NCBI GenBank assembly: GCA_964019425.1
Contig: OZ025851.1
Span: forward strand, 372,001 to 436,000
Length of the DNA: 64,000 nucleotides
Direction: 5' to 3'
Source: Flectonema sp. DT1601
Lineage: Eukaryota > Euglenozoa > Diplonemea > Diplonemida > Diplonemidae
In this document: positions 10,755 through 20,100 of the stretch, one piece after another
Layout: each line of letters begins with the position of its first letter
How positions within the stretch are numbered: position 1 is the first letter of the stretch
The notes under the pieces: model-generated
What the model was told of the DNA's origin: nothing
Databases searched by the model: none
The model's input: only the letters and a program-made list of their open reading frames with translations
Translations under genes and position numbers: made by a program

Positions 10755-11165
10755 CAGGGAAGTCAAAAACCTACGGAGAAGCTCACGGGATACCAGTTAT
10801 TTAATATCACATCCGTGAAGACTCTCGCAGGCGAGAAAATGAATTGACCGAAAAGGTGACTACCGCATGCGGTGTAAGAGACGGTTGATAATTTCAATTC
10901 GTAAAGACAACACGCCACTGCTTATGAATCAAAGTCACAATCAGTTCACTCAGAGATGACACCAGTCAGGTGGGGAGTTTGGCTGAAGCGGCACATCTGT
11001 TACACATTAACGCAGGTGTCCTAAGGCAAGCTCAGTGAGAACAGAAATCTCACGTAGAGCATAAGGGTAAAAGCTTGCTCGATAACGCGATCTTCAGTAC
11101 CGATCCACGGTGTGAAAGCATGGCCTAACGATCCTTGCCTCACTTCAACAACGAAATGCATTGAT
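10755..11165 (+). rRNA. LSU (28S) rRNA-like segment, domains IV-V
   Basis: The stretch around 10963-11135 (gtcaggtggggagtttggct, gcggcacatctgtta, ggtgtcctaaggcaagctca, gagaacagaaatctcacg, gtgaaagcatggcctaacga) follows eukaryotic 25S/28S domain V almost motif by motif. Upstream, cagggaagtcaaaaacctac and cgggata resemble the LSU segment AGGGAAGTCGGCAAAATAGATCCGTAAC...CGGGATA, with large parts between them missing. The piece is eukaryotic-nuclear rather than bacterial or organellar in character. It could be a fragment gene, since some protists have split LSU rRNA, but missing regions and its adjacency to an SSU scrap favour an rDNA relict. Confidence 0.7.
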
Positions 11166-11345
11166 AACAAAGACAACTTATTAAAAAAAAAAAAAAAAAA
11201 AGCACTAACCACTGAATTTCATGGCGTTGCTTTTATTCTTTATTTTCAGTACAAGAGAATAAGGAGATAAATTGTTTTATTTTGTACGTAAAATACAAAA
11301 TGTATTGTATCATAAACAACATAACGATAATTTAACATTAGTCTT

Positions 11346-11443
11346 AGATACAGAAGACTAGGTGTGATGCGTAACTTAGCCTTTTAAAGTAACTATTTAG
11401 GTTTCGAGAGTAATCCATATACCCCCTTTACCTCTATTCTCTC
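11346..11443. repeat. duplicated block X, copy 1
   Basis: This block, with core aacttagccttttaaagtaa then tttcgagagtaatcc, recurs at 12038-12142 with few changes. Its identity is unknown; it sits beside the LSU-like segment and may be rRNA-derived. Confidence 0.8.
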
Positions 11444-11550
11444 ATCATCAGTTATGGTGTAGAAGTAAGTCAGCTCTTGTGACTGCAGAGAATAAGGATG
11501 CAAGAGTATATCACCATCATTGATACTAACAATAAAGCCCCTTTTGAGAA

Positions 11551-11675
11551 GCTAACGGAATGCTAGTAATTCAACGCCACAATCGTGAGACTCTAGACGA
11601 GGAGGAGAGAGACGATATAAAATATTTTGAGCTTTTTTTTTTTTTTTTTCGAAAATAGTGCAATATTAAAGGAGT
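11551..11675. repeat. duplicated block Y, copy 1
   Basis: This block starts gctaacggaatgctagtaat and runs through gaggaggagagagacgat to aatattaaaggag. It is repeated almost exactly at about 11818-11938 in the same orientation; the main differences are an extra tc and T-run length. Confidence 0.85.
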
Positions 11676-11779
11676 TTAGTTTAGTTTAGTTATCAAAATA
11701 CAAACTGATGACTACGAGGGGTCTGGGTAGCCCGCATCAGTAAGGACCCAATCGCGAAGATTGTAGTTTTATAGCTTCG

Positions 11780-11802
11780 GCTGGAAGTGATCGACTTCCA
11801 GC
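11780..11802. other. perfect 9-bp hairpin between the Y copies
   Basis: gctggaagt and acttccagc pair exactly around the 5-nt loop gatcg. It lies in a GC-richer stretch (about 11700-11812) flanked by the two Y blocks and may belong to a structured RNA or rRNA-derived segment. Confidence 0.5.
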
Positions 11803-11817
11803 TCCCACCTTGCCCGG

Positions 11818-11938
11818 AGGCTAACGGAATGCTAGTAATTCAACGCCACAATCGTGAGACTAGACGAGGAGGAGAGAGACGATATAAAATATTTTGAGCT
11901 TTTTTTTTTTTTCGAAAATAGTGCAATATTAAAGGAGG
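11818..11938. repeat. duplicated block Y, copy 2
   Basis: Second copy of the block at 11551-11675, direct orientation, about 265 bp away. Confidence 0.85.
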
Positions 11939-12037
11939 GGATGAAATTTTGACAATGTAAAAAAAAAAAAAAAAAAAAAAAAAACAGTAAACAACTTTAG
12001 GTTATTAAAAACAAAATTAATATCAAAGTCTGTTAAG

Positions 12038-12142
12038 GATACAGTGACTATGGTGATGCTTAACTTAGCCTTTTAAAGTAACTATTTAGGTTTCGAGAGT
12101 AATCCATAAACCTCTTACCTCTATTCTCTCTAAAGGAGGGGG
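12038..12142. repeat. duplicated block X, copy 2
   Basis: Second copy of the block at 11346-11443, direct orientation, about 690 bp away. Confidence 0.8.
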
Positions 12143-12532
12143 GTTGAAAGTTGAATCGTACAAAAAAAAAAAAAAAAAAAAGTGTTCTTCTGAGAAAAAC
12201 TACAGTAGTTTGAATATGAGTTTTTTTTGTAATAAAAATATTGCACTAAATCAAAGAAAATAAATTAAAAAAATAAAAATAAAAATAAAAATTCGTGTTA
12301 TAATTCTCATCTTACAGTTTTTTGTGTACCATATTTAATGAGTGAGAGCTAGGTAACCCACAGCAGCGAAAGATATGCAGCAGGTAAAAAAAAAAAAAAA
12401 AAAAAAATGAATAACAAATACAATTCAGATAAAAGCCTTATATATTTTGATGGTCGAGTATTACTGAGCGCACAGGAGAAAATAGATAACACTTTGACTA
12501 CAATAAATAAACGGCTCTTTAATCTGAATAGT

Positions 12533-12568
<36 letters not shown>

Positions 12569-13026
12569 TAAACGCCGACCATCTTCAGGAAGCGTCGAGC
12601 CCTTATTATGGGCTAACAGACAAAAAAAAAAAAAAAAAATTGAACGAACACGCCGGTTTATTTGCATTGACATAAACAAAGAGGACGGTAGAAGCTCACA
12701 ATGCAATGGGAAGAGCCGTTCTATCACCACTTGGAAGCAAACACAGCAGAAGAGAGGGGAAGGAACTTAGCACAGAAACATACGACCCGAGTAGGCTCGG
12801 TGATTAACTGCGGAGAGAAGAATGAAAGAACGAAAAAGAAAAAAAGCGTAACAATAATTTGTCGAATCAAACTGGTTAGTAAAAACATACAGATAAAAAA
12901 AACAACTTCTCTCATTAATTTTTCTTTTTTTCTCATGGTCGCAAAAATACATATTGAGGAAAGGGTGTTTTAAAAAAAAATACGCTTTTTTGCTTCCACA
13001 CGAAAACTGTAAAAACTGCGAGAGCC

Positions 13027-13057
<31 letters not shown>

Positions 13058-13980
13058 TTATTTCAAATCATTTTCATTAATGTCGATAATGAGTTCTTTT
13101 ATTTTATTAAACAACAGAAATCTCATTGAAGGTAAAACAACAATAAATAAACAAAAAAAAAATGAAATAATTCATTAAAAGAAACTCACAACACACACGT
13201 ACTTATTAACCAGTCAATTTCAAATAAAGTAACCACCTTAATTCATTCGTTGTCTATTATGTTGAACAGAAAAAGCCATTAAAAAAAAAAAAAAAAAAAA
13301 AAAAAACCTACACTAATCTGCTAATTCAGAAATGTTCAAGTTAATTCCTTCAAAGGGGTGAAGATAAAACAAGTATAAGATAAATAAATAAAATATTTTT
13401 TTTTTGTAACGAAGAAAGGGGAGAACAAAAAAAAAAAAAAAAAACACAGTACTAGAATATATAACATAAAATATTAAGCATTCACGTAGATCAAGCGAAC
13501 AGTGCATCCCCTGTTTTTTTTTTTTTTTATAGGCGCAACTCGTGAACCTGATTTAAATTAATTAATAGGAGCAAGCAACTAAAAAGAGAGAGAAATTCAC
13601 TCCGTCAATACAGTTTTAGTGATGTAAATCGAAAAAACAGTGGGAGATTTTCCTTATATAAAAAAAAAAATTTAAAAAAAAAAAAAGTATTTCAATCAAA
13701 TCCAAACACGTTTTGCCACAACCTTTTACTTTTGTAGATTTTTTTTTTTTTTTTTTTTTTCACAAGGTAACGGATGGTGGGAACATGAATGAACAAAAAA
13801 AAAACCACCGGGTCGGTGACACTGTTTCCAATGTAGTATGTTAGGGGCTAGAACAAGAAGTGCTCCTGACGTGTGTTGAGTCATGTGAGTGACTACGCGA
13901 CAGCAGACAAATTCTCTATCCAGCTTTTAAATACCGCCAGTTTTCTCAGATAGAATTCTGGTTGACAAAAGAAAATCCCG

Positions 13981-14014
<34 letters not shown>

Positions 14015-14040
14015 TTCACTTTTTTTGACTCACTTTAGTT
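12143..14040. other. gene-free A/T-run region
   Basis: I find no supportable gene. Long A runs (for example 12536-12566 and 13986-14012) produce Lys-rich or Phe-rich frames that I discount. Confidence 0.5.
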
Positions 14041-14119
14041 TTGTGTGTCGCAACCAAGTACAAAATCCTAATAAACAGGGTTAGTTACGCTGACACAATT
14101 ATCTTTCTACCGAACAATG
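14041..14119. repeat. dispersed repeat, copy 1
   Basis: About 79 bp, including gtacaaaatcctaataaa and acaattatctttctaccgaa, nearly identical to 36766-36846. A shorter related piece (gtttgtgagcaacc then aaatcctaat) occurs at about 42625 and 42900. This copy lies just downstream of the small minus-strand gene ending at 14144; the other lies inside an intron. It may be a short interspersed element or a small RNA. Confidence 0.75.
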
Positions 14120-14143
14120 GGTAGGTAGGTATTTACTTACTGA

Positions 14144-14344
14144 TCACTCCTCATCACTGGATACATCTGAAATAAGAGGACTTCCCTTCTCTCTTATAAT
14201 GTAATCATTAATATCGTCATCGAGGCCTTTCTTTGTTGATTCAGCAGGCGGATCACAAGCATTCACAAGACTTAAGAACTCAGCAGGTAGCTTCCTGAAT
14301 ACGAAAACACCGTGAATATCTTTGCAGTTATTACTCGCAGTCAT
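14144..14344 (-). CDS. short hypothetical protein
   Basis: A 66-aa frame from ATG at 14344 to TGA, with sensible composition (KLPAEFLSLVNACDPPAEST) and an acidic end (SDVSSDEE). No family is recognised. Upstream on the same strand, about 14413-14455 looks like a short non-coding exon, between an AG after a T run and the donor gtattt, so the gene may have a spliced leader region. It may also be only the terminal exon of a longer gene. Confidence 0.45.
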   Translation of the reverse strand: MTASNNCKDIHGVFVFRKLPAEFLSLVNACDPPAESTKKGLDDDINDYIIREKGSPLISDVSSDEE

Positions 14345-14842
14345 AATTTTTTTTTTTTTTAAATATATAAAAACACTGTGACAATTATAATTATGCGTGA
14401 AATATAAAATACCTGTATTGCTGCTCCACTCTCTATTCAGATCTGAGTATACCTGAAAAAAAAATGAGGGGGGGGAAAAAAATGTGATAACGAAAACACG
14501 AAAACAGAGTTAATTTCAGCGATAATGTACCACAGTGATCCGAAGGGTACAGATGCTCTAAGAAAGCAACAACAACAAAACAGAAATACCTTTATAAGGT
14601 GATTAGGATCACTAAATTTTAAAAAAAAACCGGTTTAGTTTTTTTTAGTTTTTTTTTTTTTTTTAATTTTTTGGAATTGTGTTTGTGCCTACTATTAGCG
14701 ATCAACAATTTCCCAAACTTCAGTATGCAAATAGGAACAGCAAGAATACAACCAAAACAACACACACACGCTGTCAGCACACTAAAAAAAAAAAATTTTT
14801 TTTTTTTTTTTTGGCTTCTGACGATTAGACACAAAAAAAAAA
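14345..14842. other. spacer up to the transposon end
   Basis: No gene supported. The final ten bases (14833-14842) are A residues and may be the target duplication of the Mutator-like element, which also ends against an A run at 29087. Confidence 0.5.
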
Positions 14843-14898
14843 GGGAAAACCTCTAATCCAGACACAAAAGTTTCCGAAACCGCCAACTCTATACAAAA
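14843..14898 (+). repeat. MULE left terminal inverted repeat
   Basis: Begins gggaaaacctctaatcc and continues through tttccgaaaccgccaact. It is the inverse complement of 29031-29086 at 52 of 56 positions. Confidence 0.9.
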
Positions 14899-15043
14899 AA
14901 AGTGCCTTGTAACCTGTGGATAAAAAATCCGCCACCCGGAATCGAACTTGACAAAAATTTAACCGACAGTTTTTTTTTTTTTTTTCCCCCTGAAAAATTA
15001 CCAAATTTTTTAAATTCTTGTCAGATTTTTCTAAAAACAAACA

Positions 15044-16957
15044 ATGCCTGCTTCTTCTGACATGCCTGCTGTAGGGGACAAGTTTGCGACGCGTGACGAG
15101 TTGACGTCCTGTGTGTTTGAGTACTCACAAGCACACGGGCATGCATTCAGGGTAAAGCGGAAAGACCGCAACTATTTAAATTTCGACTGTCCGGAGGCCG
15201 AATGCGAGTGGGAGGTGAAGACGAAGTGGGTGGAAGGTGAATGCCAAGTGTTCGGCACCGCTGAACATTCGTGTTCTCCAGGCGAAAGGAGAGGTTGCGA
15301 CGGCATGGCAGAATGGGTGAGCCGTGTTTTGGAAGAGAAAGTGGCAGCCCAGTTCGATTATGGGCCTAAACAAGCTGCAACTGATCTGCGTACGTTTAGG
15401 GACTATGCAGTCCCTAAGCGAACAATAGAGAGAGGACTGGAGATGGCGAAGGCTCGGGTGCACGGATTGCTTGGGGAGCAGTACGGAATGCTTGCCCCGT
15501 ACCTCACCGATTTGCAGAATCGGAATGAAAGCGTGTACTGGGATGTACAAAAGAGGGAGGATGGGGCGTTTCAGAGGTTGTTCTGGACGTTCCTGCAACC
15601 TGCTTCCCTTGACCGCCTGCTGCCGATTTTGTGCAGTGATGCTTGCAGCCTCACCGGACCCTACGGTGGGTGCTTGTACATCACAGTGGGTGTAGATGCC
15701 GAAAGGCATGTTGTTCCGCTGGCATACTCTGTTGGCAATGCGGAAGACAAGGACGGTTGGTGCTACCATAACACCCACCTCCGTGTACACTACGGAGAGC
15801 ACCTTACACGGTGTGTAGTGTTCTCAGACCGACAGAAGGGGTTGGAGGCAGACACTACCTTGACCGAAGTCGTGTTACACCAGGCGTTGTGCGTCAAGCA
15901 CCTCGTTAACAATGTGGTGACACAGACGAAGATCCCACAACGGAATGCATCCACCGTTGTGTGGAAATTAGCCAAAACGGAGTACAGAGAAGAAGCAGAA
16001 CAGTACCTGCGGGAGATCAAGCAAACTTATGGGCCTGACACCCACAAGTATCTTCTGGAAACCGGACTGCAACGTTGGTCAGACGCCTACTGGCCCGAAA
16101 ACGTACCCCGCTGGGGAACATACACCTCCAACACGGCTGAGAGTGTAAACGCGATCTTTCGCGAAACGCGACAAGGTAGTCTCTTGTCGGTCTTGAAGAC
16201 GACGCGGTGCTGGACTGCCGACACCTTTGCAAAGCGAAGGTGTCTACATGAGGAGGTCGAGGGAGTAAAACCAGTTCCGGCAGTTGAAAAAATTGTGCGG
16301 AAGAACTCCACCGAGGCGTCCTCGTCAGCAATCACCCTGTTGTCGGAGAATGTCTGGGAGGTGCGAAGGACCCGATCGAGCGTAGTGCGATTGCAGGAGG
16401 GGCTTGTCGTTTGTGAGTGCCCTCAGTATCGAAGATTCAATCTTCCATGCACTCACGCTATCAAGGTGCTGATACATCAGGGGCACAATATACTAACACA
16501 TTCCACTGCCTTGCCATCCTTTGCCATGATGGATAACTTTCGCCAATTTTACTCAGCTACCGTGTTCCCTGGTGAACTGCAACACTATGTATCGGACGGC
16601 ACAAAACCTCCTGTTGTGAAAAAAGGTGTTGGGAGGAGGAGGAAGGTGAGGATAAGGAGCAACGGTGAAGCTCGAGCACTCAAGTGTTCAAACTGCGGTC
16701 TCGCATCACACAACCGCAGGACTTGCCCGATACCTCCAAAGCCGTCGTCCAAGCCTGCTGCGAAGACTGCCACTAAGCCTGCCGCAAAGAAGACTGCCAC
16801 TAAGCCTGCCGCAAAGAAGACTGCCAATAAGCCTGCCGCGAAGAAGATAAAACGCAAACGTCGTCGTGACTCTTCTGAATCAAGTTTTTCTGAATCAAGT
16901 TTTTCTGAATCAAGTTTTTCCGAATCAAGTTTTTCAACAAGTTCTTCGTCAAGTTAA
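15044..16957 (+). CDS. MULE transposase
   Basis: Single intact frame of 637 aa, the only plus-strand gene in the window. An N-terminal MuDR-type DNA-binding region (about residues 10-75, with the Cys/His pattern FDCPEAECEW...EHSC) precedes the MULE catalytic core. The first catalytic Asp is in the region CSDACSLTGPYGG, the second in VVFSDRQKGL, followed by the C-x2-H pair in ALCVKHL, and the Glu in NTAESVNAIF. A SWIM zinc finger follows (CECPQYRRFNLPCTHA), then a CCHC knuckle (CSNCGLASHNRRTC). The C-terminus is a lysine/alanine repeat tail like histone H1, then four SESSF-type repeats. All catalytic residues are present, so the protein looks functional. The start is 145 bp inside the left terminal repeat. 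Codon use is more GC-rich than its neighbours, fitting a mobile origin. Confidence 0.93.
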   Translation: MPASSDMPAVGDKFATRDELTSCVFEYSQAHGHAFRVKRKDRNYLNFDCPEAECEWEVKTKWVEGECQVFGTAEHSCSPGERRGCDGMAEWVSRVLEEKVAAQFDYGPKQAATDLRTFRDYAVPKRTIERGLEMAKARVHGLLGEQYGMLAPYLTDLQNRNESVYWDVQKREDGAFQRLFWTFLQPASLDRLLPILCSDACSLTGPYGGCLYITVGVDAERHVVPLAYSVGNAEDKDGWCYHNTHLRVHYGEHLTRCVVFSDRQKGLEADTTLTEVVLHQALCVKHLVNNVVTQTKIPQRNASTVVWKLAKTEYREEAEQYLREIKQTYGPDTHKYLLETGLQRWSDAYWPENVPRWGTYTSNTAESVNAIFRETRQGSLLSVLKTTRCWTADTFAKRRCLHEEVEGVKPVPAVEKIVRKNSTEASSSAITLLSENVWEVRRTRSSVVRLQEGLVVCECPQYRRFNLPCTHAIKVLIHQGHNILTHSTALPSFAMMDNFRQFYSATVFPGELQHYVSDGTKPPVVKKGVGRRRKVRIRSNGEARALKCSNCGLASHNRRTCPIPPKPSSKPAAKTATKPAAKKTATKPAAKKTANKPAAKKIKRKRRRDSSESSFSESSFSESSFSESSFSTSSSSS

Positions 16958-17039
16958 TCAAGTACGGTTAATTAGTTGCAGCATTTATTTTCAGGCAACC
17001 TTATAACATTTTTCTCTCAGGAACAAAAAAGTAAAAATT

Positions 17040-17110
17040 AACCACAGCCGGGTTCGAACCGGGAAGTTGTACTTGAGCAATCCGCGGTTGAACCACTGGA
17101 CTACCGTGTC
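17040..17110 (-). pseudogene. tRNA-Glu-like degenerate sequence
   Basis: On the minus strand there is a good B box (GGTTCGAACCC), an A-box-like TAGTCCAGTGG, and 43 nt from T8 to the B box, as in tRNA-Glu. The anticodon position reads CTC. The acceptor ends do not pair and the anticodon stem pairs at only about three of five positions, so it is a pseudo-tRNA or tRNA-derived element. It lies about 14 nt downstream of the poly(A) end of LINE copy A. Confidence 0.6.
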
Positions 17111-17114
17111 AGTA

Positions 17115-17123
<9 letters not shown>

Positions 17124-17145
<22 letters not shown>

Positions 17146-20100
17146 GGTTACACTCGTCTGTGCTTCCAGACTCTTTGTTTTTGTTCTTTTCACTTCTTTG
17201 TTTTGTCTTTCTTTTATACTTTCTTTTGGTTTAAGTCTGACAAATTGGAAAACACGGGAAACATAGGTAGGCTCTGCCTGAGGACGTAAGAAGAGCGGCA
17301 ACGGGAAAAAAATAAATGGTCACGCGTCCTTGAAATTGGACACACGAAGCTAATTCGGTTACCATTCCTACCATCGATAAGGAAAAACAAAGAATCGAGC
17401 ATATAACTAGAGCGGTGGTCAAAGACCACTTGAACAGCCCGAAGGCCTGCCCTCAAGAGAAATTTATAAGGAGAATAGGAGAAAAAGGAGACAGGAGTGT
17501 TGGAAGAGACACTGCGACAACACCGAAGGTGATGTGCAGTTACCCAACCAGGAGATGATTGATAATGATGAAAATACTAAATATTGATAAAACACTTAAA
17601 TGGCGACTACGTGTCACCTACACAATTCCAAAGTCTCAGGTTGGATGCTTGTTCCATCCACCTGATCAACATCGCTACTGAAGGAAGCCAGCTGGTGGCA
17701 AAGATTGAGCCAAGACTGGCAGGAATGCCGTTGATGAGGATTAGATCACTTGATCGGTCCCATTTGCCTGTCAATGTAGAAAAGCCAAGGATTTCATATC
17801 TGGCTGCATCGAGTTTCTGTGATGGACAGCCTACGAGTAGGTGGAGTTGGTTGGATGGAGCGCTATGGCAGAATGGACATTTGATGGCTTTCCGCCAGTT
17901 TTGCATCAGTGGATGACACCCCGTTCTAAAATTCGCAATTCTGATTTCATCGCTCCTTTTCATGTCGGGAGGATATTTTATCGCGGCACCTTTGACGGTG
18001 TTTTTATAGCAAGTGTAACCAATTCTGTTCCAAATGTCCTTCGTGATCCCCCTCCTCACTCGGGATTTGTGATAGAAGAAGGATCCTCGGATTGGGATTT
18101 GAGGGAGGTATCTGTTGTGAGCCGATTTCTTAGCAAGTTCATCAACTTCGTCGTGTGCTTCTATCCCCATGTGAGAAGGGATGAATTGAAGATGTACTTT
18201 CATACCGCAGTTCCGTAGGTTCTCGAGGATGCCGAGGGATCTGGTGTTTCTCTGTTTACACCTGCCACCCTTCAACTCGTCCAACAATGATTTTGAGTCG
18301 GTATAGATTCTGACTGACTTAGTTAGCCCGTCTTTCTGTACCTTCCAGTTTAAGTAGTTTGCCGCATTTTTCAAGGCATGTTGCTCAGTTCTGTAGCTGC
18401 AATCCGCACGCACTAATCTGGTCGCATGAGCACGTTTCTTTCCGTCTCGTGACCTAGCAATGAGAGCCGCGCCTGACGCATTCGAAGAGTATGAACCGTC
18501 ACAGTTGATCACCATGTCCACCGGAGGAAGTGTCGCGTTGTAGGTAAGGAATTTCTCCCTGTCCACTGCGGGATCAGGGGATTTTGTAAAACCGCAGCTG
18601 TTGCTGATTTGAACATTGTCCGAAGCAATCCAAGGTTTGATAGAGTCAGGTTGAACGATCCCCACACTTTCTAGTTGACCTTCAGAACGGGGAATGAGGC
18701 CACCCCAGAAGCTTCGAGGCGATGCGAGTGAGTTGGTGTCCGGCACCCAGGTCATGGCTTTGTACCTGAAATAGGCAATTTTAGTCTGCTTTTCGATTTG
18801 TCTTTTAAACGGTAAGATGTCGGCTTCCCAAAGGAGCAACTCCCTCGGAGTACATCTGCTGCATCCTGTTACGAGTCTCGCTATTTTTCTCATCTCGAAG
18901 TCGATAGCATCCGTTTTATGCTGGTTGAGCAACCAACCAAAGCTGTCCAGTGCATAGGAAATCCTCGCTGTCACGTACAAGTTTTTAACCATCTTTAGGG
19001 TCTTGTAGTCCAATTCATATGGCTGGAGGCACTGCAGAAGGGAGATCCCTTTCTTCAGTTCGTCGTGTATTTTCTCTAACTGTTTATCAAACCTGAGCCT
19101 GTTATCAATGTAAACACCCAGATATTTCACTGAGTCCGTGATCGGCAGTAGGAAGGCAATTTTAATTTTCGCTTTGACATTCATCTCGTCGTGGATGTTC
19201 AACATCAGTAAATCTTCTAATTCTTGTTGAGTCCTGATGGGTTTCCCCTCTACTTCGAGGATCGTTTCACCACTCAGTAAAGTGGGCCTTGTCGTCGTCG
19301 TGTTGATCACGCTGTCTAGATCAAAATAGTCAATATCTAACGAACGTACTTCCAGTGATTTTGAGAATAAGAGTTCGCGGTCGCTAGTATCAGTCAGGGT
19401 TACTTCTTTCGATTGAATATCCATTTTCAGAGCGCAAGTCTTGGAGACTGAAAGTGCCATGTCATTATCACGGCACCACTTGTCAACGATGTCAAGTATT
19501 CGTTGAGCGTTTGAGATTGCTTCGTCCATGGTCGAGCCAAATACTGCACAAGCGGTGTCGTCTGCATACAGTGCGGTCAAAGTCGTTTCCTTCTCTTGTG
19601 AGAGAATCTTACACAGATCGTCAACATATATTAAATAGAGTAGTGGGCCTAAGATTGATCCTTGAGGCACTCCTTTTGACAGCGTACGAAACTTACTGAA
19701 ATGTCCATTTGCATCAACTCTGACCTTCCTATTGGTTAGAAAGTCCGTTATCCATCGAACGATGAAGGTTGGGATGCCCATTCTTTGTAGTTTTGAAAGT
19801 AAAATTCGATGGTTAATCCTATCGAAGGCTGCTGTGAAATCGAATGACAAGAAGACTGACCTCCTCCCCTTCGTGTGGTTGTTTACCATGGCGTCCACCA
19901 GAATTGTGATTAGTTCGCAGGTATTTCTGCCCCGTCTGAAGCCAGCTTGAATCGGACTGAGTGCTGAGTTTTCGGTAAGCCAATGCATGAGCCTGTCGTA
20001 CACCAACCTCTCAGCCAGTTTGCCAACAACCGAAGTGAGTGTGATTGGTCTGTAGCTTTTAATATCGTTCCGCGGTTTGCCCGACTTGAACATCGGTTTG

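Noticed and set aside
15176-15802. 208-codon minus-strand open frame
   Set aside because: It is antisense to the MULE transposase, whose domains are intact; its translation has no recognisable features.
17040-17110. Functional tRNA-Glu gene
   Set aside because: Acceptor ends do not pair and the anticodon stem is broken, so I call it tRNA-derived only.
17584-18218. Plus-strand frames over the LINE 3' region
   Set aside because: Antisense of ORF2, repeated identically in copies B and C, with no coding features.
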